Counted from the stretch's first letter, positions 1 to 8,815 are shown. The stretch: DNA of 64,000 bases from Candidatus Uabimicrobium amorphum (GCF_009002475.1 NZ_AP019860.1:8553547-8617546), one strand, 5' to 3'. Translations and numbers: made by a program. The notes: generated from the letters alone by a model not told the origin.

Positions 1-1437
1 CACAATGCTAATGAGACCGGTGATTTGGTACAGCGTTCTACTTCAGACGTGGAAACAATTCGTCGTTTTTTGGCAATGCACGTACCTGAAATAGCACGTT
101 CTTGCATTATGGTAATCGCAGTCATTCCGATCATGCTATCTTTAAGCGGAGCAATGACAATAATTGCAACAATTACCATTCCTATTGTTTTTTTGTTCAC
201 CTTGGTATTCTTTCGTAAGATGCAAAAGGCTTTTAAAATTGCCGACGAAGCAGAAGCAAGTATGACAACAACAATACAAGAAAATTTAACGGCGAGTCGC
301 GTGGTACGTGCCTTTGCACGTAAGAATTACGAAATAGAAAAATTTTCGCAAAAAAATGCCACATACCGCGATCATCATTATCGAGTAATCTGTTTAATTG
401 CTTGGTATTGGTCAATATCTGATTTCATTTGTTTGATACAGATAGCGGCGGTGCTATTTTTTGGTAGTTTGTGGACAGTAGCTGGTCATATAAGCCTAGG
501 AGTTTTTGTGACATTTGTCACCTATGAAACCATGTTGTTGTGGCCGGTTCGCCATATGGGAAGAATTTTGGCGGATTTCGGAAAAACAACCGTCGCAGCA
601 CAACGAATCGCCCATGTCCTCAACGAGACGCAGGAGCAAGGTGAATACAGCAACATTGAGATTCCCGAAGGTGACGTTTGTTTTGAAAACGTCTCATTTG
701 GCTATGAAGAAGGTAGACCTGCTTTGCAGAACATCTCCTTTCGCGTCAATAAAGGAAAAACGGTAGCACTTCTAGGTGCCACGGGGGCAGGAAAAAGTAC
801 GGTTGTGAAACTATTAATGCGTTTGTATGACTGTAACAACGGAAGAATCACCATTGGTGGTGTAGATATAAAAACAGTGCAACGCAAAGCACTGCGTGAA
901 CAAATCGGTATTGTGTTGCAAAATCCATTTTTGTACTCAAAAACGATTTATGAAAACCTACTGTGGGGAAATTTACACGCTAGCGAAGATAATGTGTACA
1001 AGGCCGCGGAAACCGCAGCGATACACAACACGATTCAAAATTTCGCCGACGGTTATCAAACACAACTAGGAGAACGTGGAGTAACCCTCTCCGGAGGACA
1101 AAAGCAACGCACTGCCATTGCGCGTACATTACTTCGTGAAACTCCGATACTTATTTTTGACGATTCTTTTAGCGCCGTGGACACCGATACAGAAAGTTCG
1201 ATATTGCAATCGTTGCGCAATAAAATGAAAGCAACCACAACGCTCATTATCGCTCATCGTTTGAGTACCGTGATCAACGCTGATTGGATTGTCTTTCTCG
1301 AACGTGGAAAAATTGTACAGCAAGGTACCCATAAACAACTTATGAATGAGCCTGGCGCATACCAGCGTATTTGGAAAATGCAACACAATGACGAGGTTGA
1401 CATTATTCCACGTGAACATGCACCACCTTGCGTATAA
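1..1437 (+). CDS. ABC exporter half-transporter, degenerate-site subunit (5' partial)
   Basis: This is the C-terminal part of a fused membrane/ATPase exporter subunit. The frame is open from base 1 (it reads ETGDLVQRSTSD before the first TTG at 25), so the true start lies before the window. It carries transmembrane helices, then an ABC domain with Walker A GATGAGKST (about 775-801), a canonical LSGGQ signature (about 1087) and Walker B ending FDDS (about 1147-1167). The usual catalytic Glu after Walker B is Asp. The next gene has the complementary defect (LSCGQ signature), the pattern of heterodimeric exporters such as BmrCD, LmrCD and TM287/288. A 106-bp gap separates the two genes, which probably form one operon. 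The substrate (drug or lipid) cannot be told from sequence. Confidence 0.93.
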   Translation, partial: HNANETGDLVQRSTSDVETIRRFLAMHVPEIARSCIMVIAVIPIMLSLSGAMTIIATITIPIVFLFTLVFFRKMQKAFKIADEAEASMTTTIQENLTASRVVRAFARKNYEIEKFSQKNATYRDHHYRVICLIAWYWSISDFICLIQIAAVLFFGSLWTVAGHISLGVFVTFVTYETMLLWPVRHMGRILADFGKTTVAAQRIAHVLNETQEQGEYSNIEIPEGDVCFENVSFGYEEGRPALQNISFRVNKGKTVALLGATGAGKSTVVKLLMRLYDCNNGRITIGGVDIKTVQRKALREQIGIVLQNPFLYSKTIYENLLWGNLHASEDNVYKAAETAAIHNTIQNFADGYQTQLGERGVTLSGGQKQRTAIARTLLRETPILIFDDSFSAVDTDTESSILQSLRNKMKATTTLIIAHRLSTVINADWIVFLERGKIVQQGTHKQLMNEPGAYQRIWKMQHNDEVDIIPREHAPPCV

Positions 1438-1543
1438 CAACAACTTGTGCGGGTTCTAAAGAACGCGCACATTACGGGAATTTAACAACGTTTTTCAGCA
1501 ATATACGAAAGACGTTATCATGTTGTTATAAGGAAATGGAGTT

Positions 1544-3286
1544 ATGCAAAATAAATCTTTGTGGCGGCAAATTCTGCCTTTTTTGGCGCCTTACAAAAAA
1601 CAATTTATTGCTTTGGTCATCATCATTATTCTCGTCGGAGCAGTGGATGCGATTTTTCCATTTTTGACAAAATATGTCATCGACGAGTTTATCGTTACCA
1701 AAAATTTCGATGAAGTGTATGTATTTGCCATTGTGTATTTCGCGATTATAGTCATGCAAACAATAAATATATGGCTCTTTATTAGTTTGGCCGGAAAAAT
1801 TGAGACATCTGTTGCCCACGATGTACGCCGCAAAAGTTTTTCTCACTTACAAAATCTGTCGTGTTCGTTTTACGACCGCAATAGTGTCGGATGGCTTATG
1901 GCGCGAATGACATCAGATTGTGAACGCTTGGGTGCCATAATCGCTTGGGGACTCGTCGATATCGCATGGGGGTTATTGACTCTAGTTTTTGTCATCATTG
2001 CCATGCTAATACTCAACGTTAAATTGGCGTGCATTGTATTGACGGTTGTTCCGTTACTTGTTGTGGTGAGTGTGTTTTTTCAAAAATTGATACTGCGTAA
2101 CTATCGCGGTGTTCGTGAAAACAATGCGCAAATTACCGCCGCATTTAACGAAGGAATTGTGGGGGTTCATACAACAAAGACTTTAGTGCGCGAAGAGAAA
2201 AACTTTGAGGAATTTCAAAAATTTACCAATAAAATGTACAATTCCTCATTTCGCGCATCTATTTACGCGGCAATGTTTTTCCCCATTGTACAGATCATTG
2301 CCATGGCAGGCTGTGCTTTAGCAATTTATTTTGGTGGTAATGGCGTTGTTGCCGGAGCAATTACTTATGGAACATTGGTCGCTTTTTTTTCATACGTGAA
2401 GTTATTTTTCGAGCCAATCAATCACATTGCGCGCGTTTTTGCTGAAATGCAAAATGCACGGGCCGCAGCGGAGAAAATATTTAATCTGCTCAATACCCCT
2501 GTCGAAATTACCGACGACGCCGCAAAGGGTATTACGGGATTGAAGTTACGTGGAGAAGTTCAGTTTTGCAACACCAGCTTTCAATACAAACAAGGTGAAG
2601 CAGTACTACAAAACTTTAATTTACATGTAAAACCTGGCCAAGTAATTGCGCTAGTTGGCGAAACCGGTAGCGGAAAAAGTACAATTGTCAGTTTAATCAA
2701 TCGCTTTTACCAACCAAGTCAGGGAGAAATACGTGTCGATGGCGAAAATTATCAGCACTATCCTGTCGATTGGTACCGGTCACAACTTGGTATCGTACTA
2801 CAAACGCCACATTTGTTCAGTGGAACGATTGCCGAAAACATTCGCTACGGAAAACTAGATGCGACACAACAAGAAATTGAAGATGCCGCGAGGCTTGTAT
2901 ACGCACACAACTTTATCACCGATTTTCCGAAAGGGTATGAGACCGAAGTTGGTGAAGAAGGAAATCTATTGTCATGTGGACAAAAACAACTGATCTCTTT
3001 TGCCAGAGCGATGATTACGAACCCAAGTATCATCATCATGGACGAAGCAACGGCAAATATCGATACAGAAACTGAGTTTTATATCCAAAAAGCAATATCG
3101 CGTATCTTGTCACAGCGAACATGTTTTATCATAGCGCACCGCCTATCGACAATACGGTCCGCGGATCGCATTTTGGTGATTTCCAAAGGACAAATCGTTG
3201 AGGATGGCAGTCATCATCAACTAATAGAACAGCAAGGTTTTTACTACAATTTGTGGAATAAAAATCATCATTCTTTAGCAATATAA
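1544..3286 (+). CDS. ABC exporter half-transporter, catalytic-site subunit
   Basis: This is a full-length (580 aa) type IV ABC exporter subunit with six predicted transmembrane helices (about residues 18-310) and an ABC domain (about 340-570). Walker A is GETGSGKST, and Walker B is IIIMDEATANID with an intact catalytic Glu near residue 501. The signature is LSCGQ (476-480) instead of LSGGQ. In heterodimers the altered signature faces the Asp-containing Walker B of the partner, creating one degenerate and one working ATP site; both halves of that pattern are visible here. The ATG is preceded by AAGGAAATGG at good spacing. A hairpin terminator follows the stop. The product is an inner-membrane ATP-driven exporter of unknown substrate. 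Confidence 0.95.
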   Translation: MQNKSLWRQILPFLAPYKKQFIALVIIIILVGAVDAIFPFLTKYVIDEFIVTKNFDEVYVFAIVYFAIIVMQTINIWLFISLAGKIETSVAHDVRRKSFSHLQNLSCSFYDRNSVGWLMARMTSDCERLGAIIAWGLVDIAWGLLTLVFVIIAMLILNVKLACIVLTVVPLLVVVSVFFQKLILRNYRGVRENNAQITAAFNEGIVGVHTTKTLVREEKNFEEFQKFTNKMYNSSFRASIYAAMFFPIVQIIAMAGCALAIYFGGNGVVAGAITYGTLVAFFSYVKLFFEPINHIARVFAEMQNARAAAEKIFNLLNTPVEITDDAAKGITGLKLRGEVQFCNTSFQYKQGEAVLQNFNLHVKPGQVIALVGETGSGKSTIVSLINRFYQPSQGEIRVDGENYQHYPVDWYRSQLGIVLQTPHLFSGTIAENIRYGKLDATQQEIEDAARLVYAHNFITDFPKGYETEVGEEGNLLSCGQKQLISFARAMITNPSIIIMDEATANIDTETEFYIQKAISRILSQRTCFIIAHRLSTIRSADRILVISKGQIVEDGSHHQLIEQQGFYYNLWNKNHHSLAI

Positions 3287-3291
3287 ACTTT

Positions 3292-3317
3292 AGGGGTCGC
3301 ATTGCGGCCCCTATTTT
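3292..3317 (+). terminator. Rho-independent terminator after ABC exporter operon
   Basis: AGGGGTCGC (3292-3300), loop ATT, GCGGCCCCT (3304-3312): nine pairs with one G-U, followed by ATTTT. It lies just after the exporter stop codon and separates it from the pseudokinase. Confidence 0.75.
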
Positions 3318-3435
3318 ACCAAATTCCATTGCATGAAATTTTCGATTAAAATTGATGAAACACTAAAGTTTTTGTTAGAATTGAAAACGCCAAAGTTGTG
3401 AGAGTTCAATGTGATATTTGCAGAAAGTTTAGACA

Positions 3436-4737
3436 ATGAGTACGGAAAATGTTAAGCCGCGGATGCTATTACACCTTGCATCAAAGCTCAAATTTATTGA
3501 AAAAGAACAGGCACGTAGAATCTTAAAGTCCCCGCAACCAATAGAAGTACAGCTCAATGCTCTATTGAGCGAAAAACAGCTCTATACAGTACGTCTTTTA
3601 TTTATTTTGAAATCGATACTCAAAATTGCCGAGCACAAGAATTTTATTTCGCGTGTAGAGTATATCCATTTACTCGATTGTCAATTTGCTTTAGCTCACG
3701 AAAATATGACCGATATTGCCTCCGCAATCGGTGATAAACTCAGTTCACCATTGTTGGTGAGAATTGTCAATTTTTTGGTAAAAAGTACCATTCTTTCCCC
3801 TGAAGACAAAGACTTTATATTGGACATCGTCGCGAAACAATTTTCGTCTGTTCCTCGCTTACCCAAAACCGTAGATGACATTCAACTTGACCGCGAAGAG
3901 ACCATTTCTTTATTACGCAGAACATCGCCCATCCCCATTGTTCCACAAAATAAAGAATTTATTCTCAAAGAATACAACATTGTCAAAAAGCTAACCGATG
4001 ACGAATTTTTAGCTTTAGACGAAAAAAACCAAGGAATCGCCATGCAACTATTCTCATACGATATAAGCATGGACCTAGTAAAAAAATTCCGCGAAAAAAT
4101 GAACATTCTAAAAACATTGAACCACAAAAATATTATCGCCACCTATGACTTTGGTTTTTATCCTTCGTATCATCAGTATGCTTTAATCAAGGAGTTTGTC
4201 GATGGCACGACGGTAAAACAGATGGTTGGAAAACACAATAAACTCACATCGCCATTGGCATTAAAAATAATTTACTATGCACTCAATGCTCTACGCCATG
4301 CCCAAACTCAGAACATTACTCACGGAAATGTTCGTCCCGATAATATTGTCATTACCAGTGACAACAAATCGGCGAAACTCGGTGGTTTTTGTTTAGATCG
4401 CATTATAAATGAACAAGAAATGAAATCTAACGACAACGATGCGTATTTTTATATGTCTTTAGAACAAATACAAGCACCCGACAAAATAGATCAGCGTTCT
4501 GATATATACAATATCGGCGCTAGCTTGTATTTCATGCTTTCAGGACGTCCACCTTATTTTGAATGCCGCAATATGTATGAAATTGCCACTGCTTATATCC
4601 AAAATCGAAAGCCGGCTCTTCTCACGGGAGTTCCTGGTGAAGTTGTACAAATAGTCAATAAGGCAATTGAAATAGATAAGAAAAAGCGTTATCAAACGTT
4701 GTTTGCCATGCAGTCCGACATCAAAAAATTACTGTAA
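3436..4737 (+). CDS. Ser/Thr protein kinase-like protein, probable pseudokinase
   Basis: The 433-aa protein has an all-helical N-terminal region (about 1-150) like those preceding other kinases in this window, then a Hanks-kinase fold (about 165-430). The fold is recognisable from the segment LNHKNIIATYDFGF, the catalytic-loop Asn (RPDNIVI) and the C-lobe motif QRSDIYNIGASLYFMLSGRPP. The key residues are changed: the beta3 Lys position reads IAMQ (Gln near 204), HRD is HGN (296-298) and DFG is GGF (316-318). The Gly-rich loop is not recognisable. ATP-dependent phosphotransfer is therefore unlikely and a scaffold or allosteric role is inferred. There is no membrane segment or C-terminal sensor. 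The ATG has only a weak upstream AGAAAG. It stands alone between the exporter terminator and its own terminator. Confidence 0.85.
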   Translation: MSTENVKPRMLLHLASKLKFIEKEQARRILKSPQPIEVQLNALLSEKQLYTVRLLFILKSILKIAEHKNFISRVEYIHLLDCQFALAHENMTDIASAIGDKLSSPLLVRIVNFLVKSTILSPEDKDFILDIVAKQFSSVPRLPKTVDDIQLDREETISLLRRTSPIPIVPQNKEFILKEYNIVKKLTDDEFLALDEKNQGIAMQLFSYDISMDLVKKFREKMNILKTLNHKNIIATYDFGFYPSYHQYALIKEFVDGTTVKQMVGKHNKLTSPLALKIIYYALNALRHAQTQNITHGNVRPDNIVITSDNKSAKLGGFCLDRIINEQEMKSNDNDAYFYMSLEQIQAPDKIDQRSDIYNIGASLYFMLSGRPPYFECRNMYEIATAYIQNRKPALLTGVPGEVVQIVNKAIEIDKKKRYQTLFAMQSDIKKLL

Positions 4738-4772
4738 ATGTTTTCTATTTTGGTGCTTATGGATAAAAAATT

Positions 4773-4805
4773 CACTGCCGCACGTTAAAACGGTAGTGCT
4801 TTTTC
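4773..4805 (+). terminator. Terminator after pseudokinase gene
   Basis: CACTGCCG (4773-4780), a 10-nt loop and CGGTAGTG (4791-4798) form eight pairs including one G-U, followed by CTTTTT. It lies 36 bp after the stop codon. Confidence 0.7.
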
Positions 4806-4819
4806 CTACCACTCGTTCG

Positions 4820-4873
4820 CGCTCACGCTTTTCGAAAATGTGACTCATAAACATTTTCCAACAATCGTGAGCG
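4820..4873. repeat. Nested (two-tier) inverted repeat
   Basis: The outer arms CGCTCACG (4820-4827) and CGTGAGCG (4866-4873) are perfect. Inside them, GAAAATGT (4834-4841) and ACATTTTC (4851-4858) form a second perfect 8-bp stem with a 9-nt loop. The two stems stack with a 6/7-nt internal loop. There is no T-run on either side, so it is not an ordinary terminator. Confidence 0.55.
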
Positions 4874-5056
4874 TTACCATCTCCGTTGAACATTTCCGTT
4901 TTTCGCCAAATCCATTCGCGTCGAATTTTCTCTATGCTATTCTTTTTCAAGTAATTACAATATTTTAAATAAATCCTGATATTTGTCTTGCAAAAAAAAG
5001 CATATTTATATATTATCATATACATTATCTTGTAAAAATTAGTATAGGAATGTATT

Positions 5057-5491
5057 ATGATTGATTATAGCAATTTTACACCATATAGCGCCTTGATTGG
5101 CGGTGTTATCATTGGACTATCATCTGCAATGTTATTGTTGTTCAACGGTAAAATTTGTGGTATAAGTGGTATTACAGGAAATATATTAGTGTTTAAACGG
5201 CACGATACTTTATGGCGGACAATGTTTTTTGCCGGGCTTGTATGTGGAGGAATCGTAACTTTCACCTTATTCCCAACAACCAAAGCCTTTGTTAGCGATG
5301 CTTCAACCACTGTTCTAATATGTGCAGGTTTACTGGTAGGGTATGGTACGCGTTTAGGAAATGGATGTACAAGCGGACATGGAGTTTGCGGTATGTCGCG
5401 TTTTTCAAAACGCTCTATTCTTGCAACGTGTGTTTTTATGATTTCTGGTATGGTTACCATTTATATTGTTAAACATGTTGTGGGAGGTTAA
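5057..5491 (+). CDS. YeeE/YedE family sulfur transporter, N-terminal half type (PmpA-like)
   Basis: The 144-aa integral membrane protein has the YeeE/YedE (thiosulfate/sulfane sulfur transport) signature NGCTSGHGVCGMSRFS (about residues 98-113). The conserved Cys residues of this motif handle the sulfur compound in the family. The second half of the transporter is a separate gene 2 bp downstream, as in PmpA/PmpB pairs. A BigR-type regulator follows. ATG at 5057 is preceded by AGGAAT. Role inferred: inner-membrane uptake of thiosulfate or related reduced sulfur. Confidence 0.9.
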   Translation: MIDYSNFTPYSALIGGVIIGLSSAMLLLFNGKICGISGITGNILVFKRHDTLWRTMFFAGLVCGGIVTFTLFPTTKAFVSDASTTVLICAGLLVGYGTRLGNGCTSGHGVCGMSRFSKRSILATCVFMISGMVTIYIVKHVVGG

Positions 5492-5493
5492 AA

Positions 5494-5910
5494 ATGCAAA
5501 AAATAGTCGCTTTATTTTGTGGATTTTTTTTCGCATCAGGATTAATAATCTCGGGCATGACAAATCCACACAAAGTTCTATCATTTCTTGATATTTTTGG
5601 TAAATGGGACCCCAGTTTAGCTTTCGTAATGGTGGGAGCAATAGGTGTTTATAGCTTGTCATATAGGTGGATTGTATCGCGTACAGCCCCTGTATGTGGC
5701 GACAAATTCTCTATTCCTTCCAATAAGGACCTTGACAAAAAGCTCATAATTGGTGCTATTTTATTCGGTTGCGGATGGGGGTTAGCAGGATTTTGTCCAG
5801 GACCCGCAATTGTAAATATAACTCTTCTCAACAAACAAGTAATTGTTTTCTTTGCCGCGATGGTAATGGGAAGTTTGATTTTTCAGTTTACCAATAAATT
5901 GAATGCTTAG
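5494..5910 (+). CDS. YeeE/YedE-type sulfur transporter, DUF6691 half (PmpB-like)
   Basis: The 138-aa membrane protein has the family motifs SGMTNPHKVLSFLDIFG (N-terminal) and FGCGWGLAGFCPGPAIV (about residues 90-106), including the conserved Cys residues of the translocation path. The start codon lies 2 bp after the previous stop, and its Shine-Dalgarno GGGAGG is inside the end of that gene, so the two are translationally linked and likely form one transporter. It lies between the first half and the sulfide-type ArsR regulator. Confidence 0.9.
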   Translation: MQKIVALFCGFFFASGLIISGMTNPHKVLSFLDIFGKWDPSLAFVMVGAIGVYSLSYRWIVSRTAPVCGDKFSIPSNKDLDKKLIIGAILFGCGWGLAGFCPGPAIVNITLLNKQVIVFFAAMVMGSLIFQFTNKLNA

Positions 5911-5924
5911 AAAAAGGAATTAAT

Positions 5925-6239
5925 ATGCAAAATATGACGCTTGAACAGACCAAAGAAAAATGTGAAACTGTTGCTGCGATATTAAAAACCTTAGCCAATC
6001 CGCAGCGATTAATGATTTTGTGTAATTTAGTGGAAGGAGAAAAATCCGTCGGTGAATTGCAAAAAATTTGTGGAATCTCACAGTCTGTTATTTCTCAACA
6101 TTTAGCCAGAATGCGCTTGCAAGGCTTTCTTGCCTCTAAAAAAGAACAAAATTTTGTGTTTTATCGTATTTGCGATGAACGAATTTTGAAAGTCATGGAA
6201 AATTTATATAATATTTTCTGTGCCGAAGAACAAGCATAA
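5925..6239 (+). CDS. ArsR-family regulator, BigR/sulfane-sulfur-sensor type
   Basis: The 104-aa winged-helix ArsR/SmtB protein has its recognition helix around residues 50-68 (SQSVISQHLARMRLQG). Cys33 (RLMILC) and Cys99 (NIFC) are 66 residues apart, the same spacing as the Cys42/Cys108 redox pair of BigR, which forms a di- or polysulfide bridge and then leaves DNA. Three further Cys (13, 49, 83) are present. AAAAAGGAATTAAT precedes the ATG 14 bp after the transporter gene, so it closes the operon. Inferred role: repression of the sulfur transporter until reduced sulfur species accumulate. Confidence 0.88.
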   Translation: MQNMTLEQTKEKCETVAAILKTLANPQRLMILCNLVEGEKSVGELQKICGISQSVISQHLARMRLQGFLASKKEQNFVFYRICDERILKVMENLYNIFCAEEQA

Positions 6240-6262
6240 TTCGCGTTCAAGCAAGGAAATCC

Positions 6263-6298
6263 AGGCATTCACAAGTTAGTTTCACATTGTGAATTCCT
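6263..6298. terminator. Hairpin between convergent genes (probable bidirectional terminator)
   Basis: ATTCACAA (6267-6274) and TTGTGAAT (6287-6294) pair perfectly, extended by AGG/CCT beyond one mismatch. It lies between the regulator stop and the convergent MFS gene. There is no strong T-run, so termination is inferred from placement. Confidence 0.45.
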
Positions 6299-6352
6299 GC
6301 TTCCATAAAGCAATTACTTTATTTAAATACATTTCTGTTCAGTGGTTTATTG

Positions 6353-7525
6353 TTACAGCATTTCGAGTTTATACATTCTCCACAAAGTAACTCCTCCCAT
6401 GACTCCATAGATAATACCAGAAAAAACCAACGCCATCTGTATAGAATACATATCAACAACAACCCCGATCATAGGTCCCAAAATAGCATATTGCAATTTT
6501 TGAGCTAAATTTTTTACGGATAGTACTGTAGCACGTATTTCCGAAGAAACGATGGCATTGACATAATCTTGGAAAATAGGAGTGTGTACTCCACGTACAA
6601 AGTAAAACCCCAAAATAAAAGGTAATGTTATTAACGAAGGTACTATTCCCATTACCATATAAGAAATCACACCAATTACGGTAAAAGAAACAAAAGCATT
6701 TTTTTTGCCCATACGCATTTCATAATAGTTGGCGGCACGAGCAAAAATCGCCATAAATCCCAGTTGTATCGCCCACAAAACTCCAAACCATCCCAAAGGA
6801 ATGTTCAAAAGCTGATAGTAAGGCTGTGTAAGCCATACCATCGTGTACGTTAAAGTTCCAAGAGTGGCGCTGTAGAAAATCAACCACCTTATTTCTTGAT
6901 GATCAATCAAGGCATACTTAGAAATATTTAATATCTCGCGAAACGGGTTTTTAATTTCTCTTTTAGTACGCGGCGGCTCTTTCAACAAAATAACCAAGGG
7001 AATGAGACTCAAATATACAATTGTTTGTGCGTACACAGGTGCGCGCAGTGAAATCAAAGCCAAAAATCCCCCTAAAATACTGGCGACGGCTTCACTAATC
7101 CCTGTTAGACTGTAACTGTACGCCTCAAATTTACGATATTCTTTCTGCTCAGACATCGCGAGTAAACTATCATAAGCCAATGCAGAATCCGCACCGGAAA
7201 TAAAACTATACGCGACTCCAAGAGTAATAGCCCCCGGGAGAATAGCCGCAAAACCATAAGCGACACTATAAATGGCACACCCAATCGTAGAAAAAGTCAC
7301 ACCGAACAACATGCTGTACTTGCGACCAAAATAATCCGCAAAATAACCACTGGGTATTTCCAAAATGACAATGACAATCGCGTAAATGGATTGCACAAGA
7401 TATATTTGGGTTTGCGTAAGTCCATTTTCTTGAAAAAACGGAACTAAAATGGGAACGAGAAGTAAGAACGTGCGGATGGTGCGAATGATATATATCAAAT
7501 AAATATTTCGCTGCATATCTCTCAT
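6353..7525 (-). CDS. MFS transporter
   Basis: About 390 aa with 12 predicted transmembrane segments. MFS motif A (GYFADYFGRKYSM) lies in the loop after helix 2. The N-terminal half shows the acidic and proline-containing helices usual for drug/sugar-type MFS permeases (LEIPSGYFADYFG). The longest frame starts at a TTG (7543) inside a CACCGT repeat, so ATG 7525 (MRDMQRN) or ATG 7516 (preceded by GAGAGAT) is preferred. Substrate unknown. It is separated from the upstream permease gene by the short-period repeat. Confidence 0.88.
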   Translation of the reverse strand: MRDMQRNIYLIYIIRTIRTFLLLVPILVPFFQENGLTQTQIYLVQSIYAIVIVILEIPSGYFADYFGRKYSMLFGVTFSTIGCAIYSVAYGFAAILPGAITLGVAYSFISGADSALAYDSLLAMSEQKEYRKFEAYSYSLTGISEAVASILGGFLALISLRAPVYAQTIVYLSLIPLVILLKEPPRTKREIKNPFREILNISKYALIDHQEIRWLIFYSATLGTLTYTMVWLTQPYYQLLNIPLGWFGVLWAIQLGFMAIFARAANYYEMRMGKKNAFVSFTVIGVISYMVMGIVPSLITLPFILGFYFVRGVHTPIFQDYVNAIVSSEIRATVLSVKNLAQKLQYAILGPMIGVVVDMYSIQMALVFSGIIYGVMGGVTLWRMYKLEML

Positions 7526-7529
7526 ATTT

Positions 7530-7616
7530 TCACCGTAGCCCAATCGTCACCGTAGCCCTAATCGTCACCGTGACCGTGCCCTGACCGTAATCGTCACCGT
7601 GACCGTGACCGTAGCC
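7530..7616. repeat. Degenerate CACCGTRGCC/ACCGTG short tandem repeat
   Basis: About 87 bp built from variants of ATCGTCACCGTAGCCC and GACCGT(G), with many 6-bp periods. It fills the gap between the FtsX-type permease stop (7625) and the MFS gene and is GC-richer than its surroundings. No coding role is likely; it resembles a minisatellite. Confidence 0.7.
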
Positions 7617-7624
7617 GAAAAACA

Positions 7625-8815
7625 TTACCCCGCAAAAAGCTGCAATATATAACGCGGTGGTATCATCCACTCAAACAAAGCCACGCAAATCACAGACAGC
7701 ACCATGCTAAAAACAAACACCAAAAAAAATTCCATAAACACCATTGCATACAATGTTTGTTTACGACAACCCATTTTATACAAAATAGAAAATTCTTCTG
7801 TACGCAAGCGTAAAGAAAGCATCACTACGAGTATGATAAAAAGCACTACAGTAAAAATTACCAATACAAAGTATGCTTCAAAAAATGCATGCACACGCAA
7901 AACAAGAGACATGAGTCGCGTGATTACCTTGAGCGGTTGAATCAGAGTGACGCGCTCGTTCCCCTGGTAATCCCCAAGTAAAATGGTTTTACTTTTATGA
8001 TCTTTCGCAAGAATTAAAATCGCCGTAACGGGCAAATCTTTCGCCTTGCCATGGTGATGAAATAGGTGTAAATTTTGCGGCGTAATTTCTGGATATTCAT
8101 GAATTTTTGCTTTAGAAACCACGACATTTTTTTGCACCTTGTCGCTGAGATCATCATGTCCGTGAAAAATGCCTTCAATAATCCATGTGGTCTTTATATC
8201 GACAAAAATAACATCGTCATCAGGAGAATGTGTGCGCTGCAAAATACCCACGACCTTCATTTTAAGGGGATACGATGCGGTAATATCGTATAGATTTTTT
8301 TGATCGGAAAGGACAAAATCCCCTATACGTATATTCATACGCCGCGCCACTTGGCTGCCGACAACAGCTTCTCCCCAAATGACAGGCCAACGTCCCTTTG
8401 TTAGCTTGATATTGCGCATCGAAAAATAATCAAGTCGCGTACCGACAATAGGTACGTTCTCGTAGTAAACATTTTGCTCTTGCGCTGCATATAGTTTGTG
8501 TCCTGTGAACGGCAAGTACATTGGTATGGCCTGCCCGGCATGCTGTACATCTGCAAAATCTTGCATTGACAAAGAACCTGGATACGCCCCTTTGTAATAC
8601 AATGAGCGTAATAAAATATCATAATCATTGCCGCGGTGTCCCGCGATTAAGGTAATCCCATGAGCGCGTTCCTCAAAATGCTGTTCATATGCATTTATAA
8701 TAAAATACGCGGCGAGGGGGACAACGGTTGTCAGTAGCAGACAAACGGTCAGAACAATTGTCTTTAGGTAGTTATGAGAGATGTACTTATAAGCGAGAAA
8801 TAGTATGGACCTCAT
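7625..8815 (-). CDS. ABC transporter permease, FtsX/MacB/LolC-like
   Basis: 396 aa. One N-terminal transmembrane helix (about 16-38) is followed by a large extracytoplasmic (MacB periplasmic-core-like) domain and three C-terminal helices (about 280-385), the four-helix FtsX layout. Its ATG overlaps the stop of the ATPase gene by 4 bp (ATGA, 8812-8815), showing translational coupling. The complex probably extracts or exports a lipoprotein, lipid or peptide by mechanotransmission. The substrate is not evident. Confidence 0.88.
   Translation of the reverse strand: MRSILFLAYKYISHNYLKTIVLTVCLLLTTVVPLAAYFIINAYEQHFEERAHGITLIAGHRGNDYDILLRSLYYKGAYPGSLSMQDFADVQHAGQAIPMYLPFTGHKLYAAQEQNVYYENVPIVGTRLDYFSMRNIKLTKGRWPVIWGEAVVGSQVARRMNIRIGDFVLSDQKNLYDITASYPLKMKVVGILQRTHSPDDDVIFVDIKTTWIIEGIFHGHDDLSDKVQKNVVVSKAKIHEYPEITPQNLHLFHHHGKAKDLPVTAILILAKDHKSKTILLGDYQGNERVTLIQPLKVITRLMSLVLRVHAFFEAYFVLVIFTVVLFIILVVMLSLRLRTEEFSILYKMGCRKQTLYAMVFMEFFLVFVFSMVLSVICVALFEWMIPPRYILQLFAG

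Larger units (their letters stand above)
4738..5056. other. Intergenic region with terminator and nested inverted repeat
   Basis: 319 bp without a convincing gene. It holds the terminator of the pseudokinase (4773-4805) and a two-tier inverted repeat (4820-4873), followed by AT-rich DNA up to the next start. A 98-codon minus-strand frame (4729-5025) was not called because it lacks a recognisable domain and overlaps the repeat and terminator. Confidence 0.6.

Noticed and set aside
4729..5025. 98-codon minus-strand ORF
   Set aside because: Overlaps a terminator and the nested inverted repeat; no recognisable domain, weak start; compositional coincidence more likely.
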